A stretch of 64,000 nucleotides of DNA from Rhodoferax sp. Its GTDB lineage: Bacteria; Pseudomonadota; Gammaproteobacteria; Burkholderiales; Burkholderiaceae_C. The stretch lies in contig NZ_JAMPYG010000001.1 in NCBI RefSeq assembly GCF_023700745.1, positions 62,001 to 126,000 of the forward strand. Reading direction: 5' to 3'. The notes below the pieces were generated by a model. The model was not told the DNA's origin and did no database searches. It saw only the letters and a program-made list of their open reading frames with translations. Shown piece after piece: positions 63,082 to 64,000 of the stretch. Each line of letters opens with the position of its first letter. Positions within the stretch are counted from its first letter, which is position 1. Position numbers and translations under genes: made by a program.

Positions 63082-63801
63082 TTAAAGCAAGCCTTGTTCT
63101 GTGGCCATCACGGCAGCGTGCACCCGTGAACTCACCCCCAATTTGCGCAATACGTGTTGCACGTGAATTTTGACAGTGGTTTCCACAATGCCGTGCTCGC
63201 GCGCGATTTCCTTGTTGCTGGCGCCTCGGGCGATGCCGCGCAGGATGTCAAGCTCGCGTGGTGACAGGCTGGCCATGGCTTGCGCCGTGGGAGTGCTGCT
63301 TTTGACAGAGGGGGGTGCAGTCGAAGTCACTGCGGCCGCACCTGTTCTAGTGATGGTGTTTTTGTAGGCAGAGATCAGCTTGCCCATCATTTCTGGCGCG
63401 ATGATGCTGTCCCCCTGGACGGCACGGTGCACTGCCGCTGTCAGGTCGTCGCCTTCCATGTTCTTGAGAAGGTAGCCGCTGGCACCACCATGCAGGGCCG
63501 CAGCCAGATCGTTTTCGTCTTCGCTCACAGTTAGCATCAAAATACAGGCGTTGGGTGCTGCTTCAAGGAGCGAAGGCAGGGCCTTGACACCGCTGACACC
63601 GGGCAGATGGTTGTCAAGCAGGATCACATCGGGCTGCAGTTCCCTGGCTTTTCGTAGCGCTTGCCCGGCATCTGCTGCATCGTCCACCACCTGCAGACCC
63701 GTGTCGCGTGTCAGCAGGGCGGTCAGTCCGCGGCGAAAAAGTGTGTGGTCGTCGACCACCAGAATCCGGATGGGCGTGCTTTTGATGGATGTGTTGGGCA
63801 T
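63082..63801 (-). CDS. narL: Nitrate/nitrite response regulator NarL
   Basis: A 239-residue LuxR-type response regulator: receiver domain (about 12-125, VVDDHTLFRRGL and phospho-acceptor Asp in VILLDNHLPG), a 30-residue Ser/Thr/Ala-rich linker, and an HTH (LSPRELDILRGIARGASNKEIA). It is 2 bp downstream of the narX stop. It should activate the narK1 operon by nitrate, although I saw no perfect TACYYMT pair at 36403-36560. Confidence 0.88.
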   Translation of the reverse strand: MPNTSIKSTPIRILVVDDHTLFRRGLTALLTRDTGLQVVDDAADAGQALRKARELQPDVILLDNHLPGVSGVKALPSLLEAAPNACILMLTVSEDENDLAAALHGGASGYLLKNMEGDDLTAAVHRAVQGDSIIAPEMMGKLISAYKNTITRTGAAAVTSTAPPSVKSSTPTAQAMASLSPRELDILRGIARGASNKEIAREHGIVETTVKIHVQHVLRKLGVSSRVHAAVMATEQGLL

Positions 63802-63803
63802 GT

Positions 63804-64000
63804 TCAGGCGGTGGTTGCAGTCATGTCTGCTTTCAGGTTGTCCATGCGGGCAGCGTTGGTGGTGCTCGGGTGTGATGGCGGTGTGAGGGTCAATATGACC
63901 GAACTGCCACGCGTTGGTGTTGACATCACCTCGATTTGCGCGCCAATGCGCTGCGCCCGCTCGGTCATGATGCGTAAACCAACATGGGTCTCGTCGAATT
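63804..64000 (-). CDS. narX: Nitrate sensor histidine kinase NarX, C-terminal end (cut by window edge)
   Basis: The last 64 codons of a histidine kinase, continuing beyond the right edge. The piece THVGLRIMTERAQRIGA is the G2 box and following helix of the NarX/NarQ ATPase domain, and a strand SSVILTLTPP closes the domain, followed by a short polar tail. The stop is 2 bp before the narL start, so narXL form an operon. Confidence 0.85.
   Translation of the reverse strand, partial: FDETHVGLRIMTERAQRIGAQIEVMSTPTRGSSVILTLTPPSHPSTTNAARMDNLKADMTATTA

Overview
The window looks like a chromosomal segment of a facultatively anaerobic, denitrification-capable betaproteobacterium. The gene content and arrangement (narK1-narK2-narGHJI-ppiC, cNOR with norEF and NsrR, class II NrdJ with a C-terminal zinc ribbon, small DUF3079 and DUF2249 proteins) fit the Comamonadaceae, perhaps near Rhodoferax. 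This placement is inferred from protein character only; no rRNA gene or database search supports it.

Region 1 (1-7463): the end of a potassium channel, a class C beta-lactamase-fold hydrolase, and a bacteriohemerythrin that diverges from a four-gene 2-oxoacid (pyruvate-type):acceptor oxidoreductase operon. A perfect FNR/ANR box lies between the last two. A universal stress protein follows. Region 2 (7466-10570): adenosylcobalamin-dependent ribonucleotide reductase, preceded by a candidate pair of NrdR boxes spaced exactly 31 bp and an FNR-like box.

Region 3 (10571-23535): nitrate assimilation, all on the minus strand: nrtABD uptake, nirB-nirD-nasA reduction, an nnrS and the ANTAR regulator nasT. 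Both nirB and nrtA have a -24/-12 (sigma-54) promoter, then two hexaloop hairpins of the ANTAR-target type, then an intrinsic terminator before the start codon. NasT would therefore control both operons by antitermination, on top of nitrogen control. A Fur-boxed DUF1513 gene lies between the two operons.

Region 4 (23595-36402): respiratory nitrate reduction, narK1-narK2-narGHJI-ppiC, running on with almost no gaps into a beta-carbonic anhydrase, a 134-residue protein of unknown function, a DNR-like Crp/Fnr regulator and a 99-residue unknown. Region 5 (36569-43678, plus strand): NO reduction. A DUF2249 gene, norC, norB, norQ, a NapH/CcoG-like membrane Fe-S protein, norD, a 7Fe ferredoxin, norE and norF lie behind a good NsrR-type operator.

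Region 6 (43732-58553): an apparently uncharacterised catabolic island: a LacI-type regulator, iron alcohol dehydrogenase, two paralogous Leu/Ile/Val-type binding proteins, livH, a fused livM-livG, livF, an SDR, an aldehyde dehydrogenase, an AroE-like dehydrogenase, a GlcD-like FAD oxidase and a GMC oxidoreductase. Each binding-protein gene is preceded by two copies of the palindrome TGAAGCGCTTCA (one copy with one change), and both pairs are 65 bp apart, which suggests looping by the local LacI-type protein.

Region 7 (58632-64000): a decayed IS5-family element abuts a second nnrS, followed by a DUF3079 gene, ccoG, divergent nsrR, and narL with the end of narX. No NO-forming nitrite reductase (nirS/nirK) or nos gene is present in the window, so the pathway seen is nitrate to nitrite to ammonium for assimilation, nitrate to nitrite for respiration, and NO to N2O.
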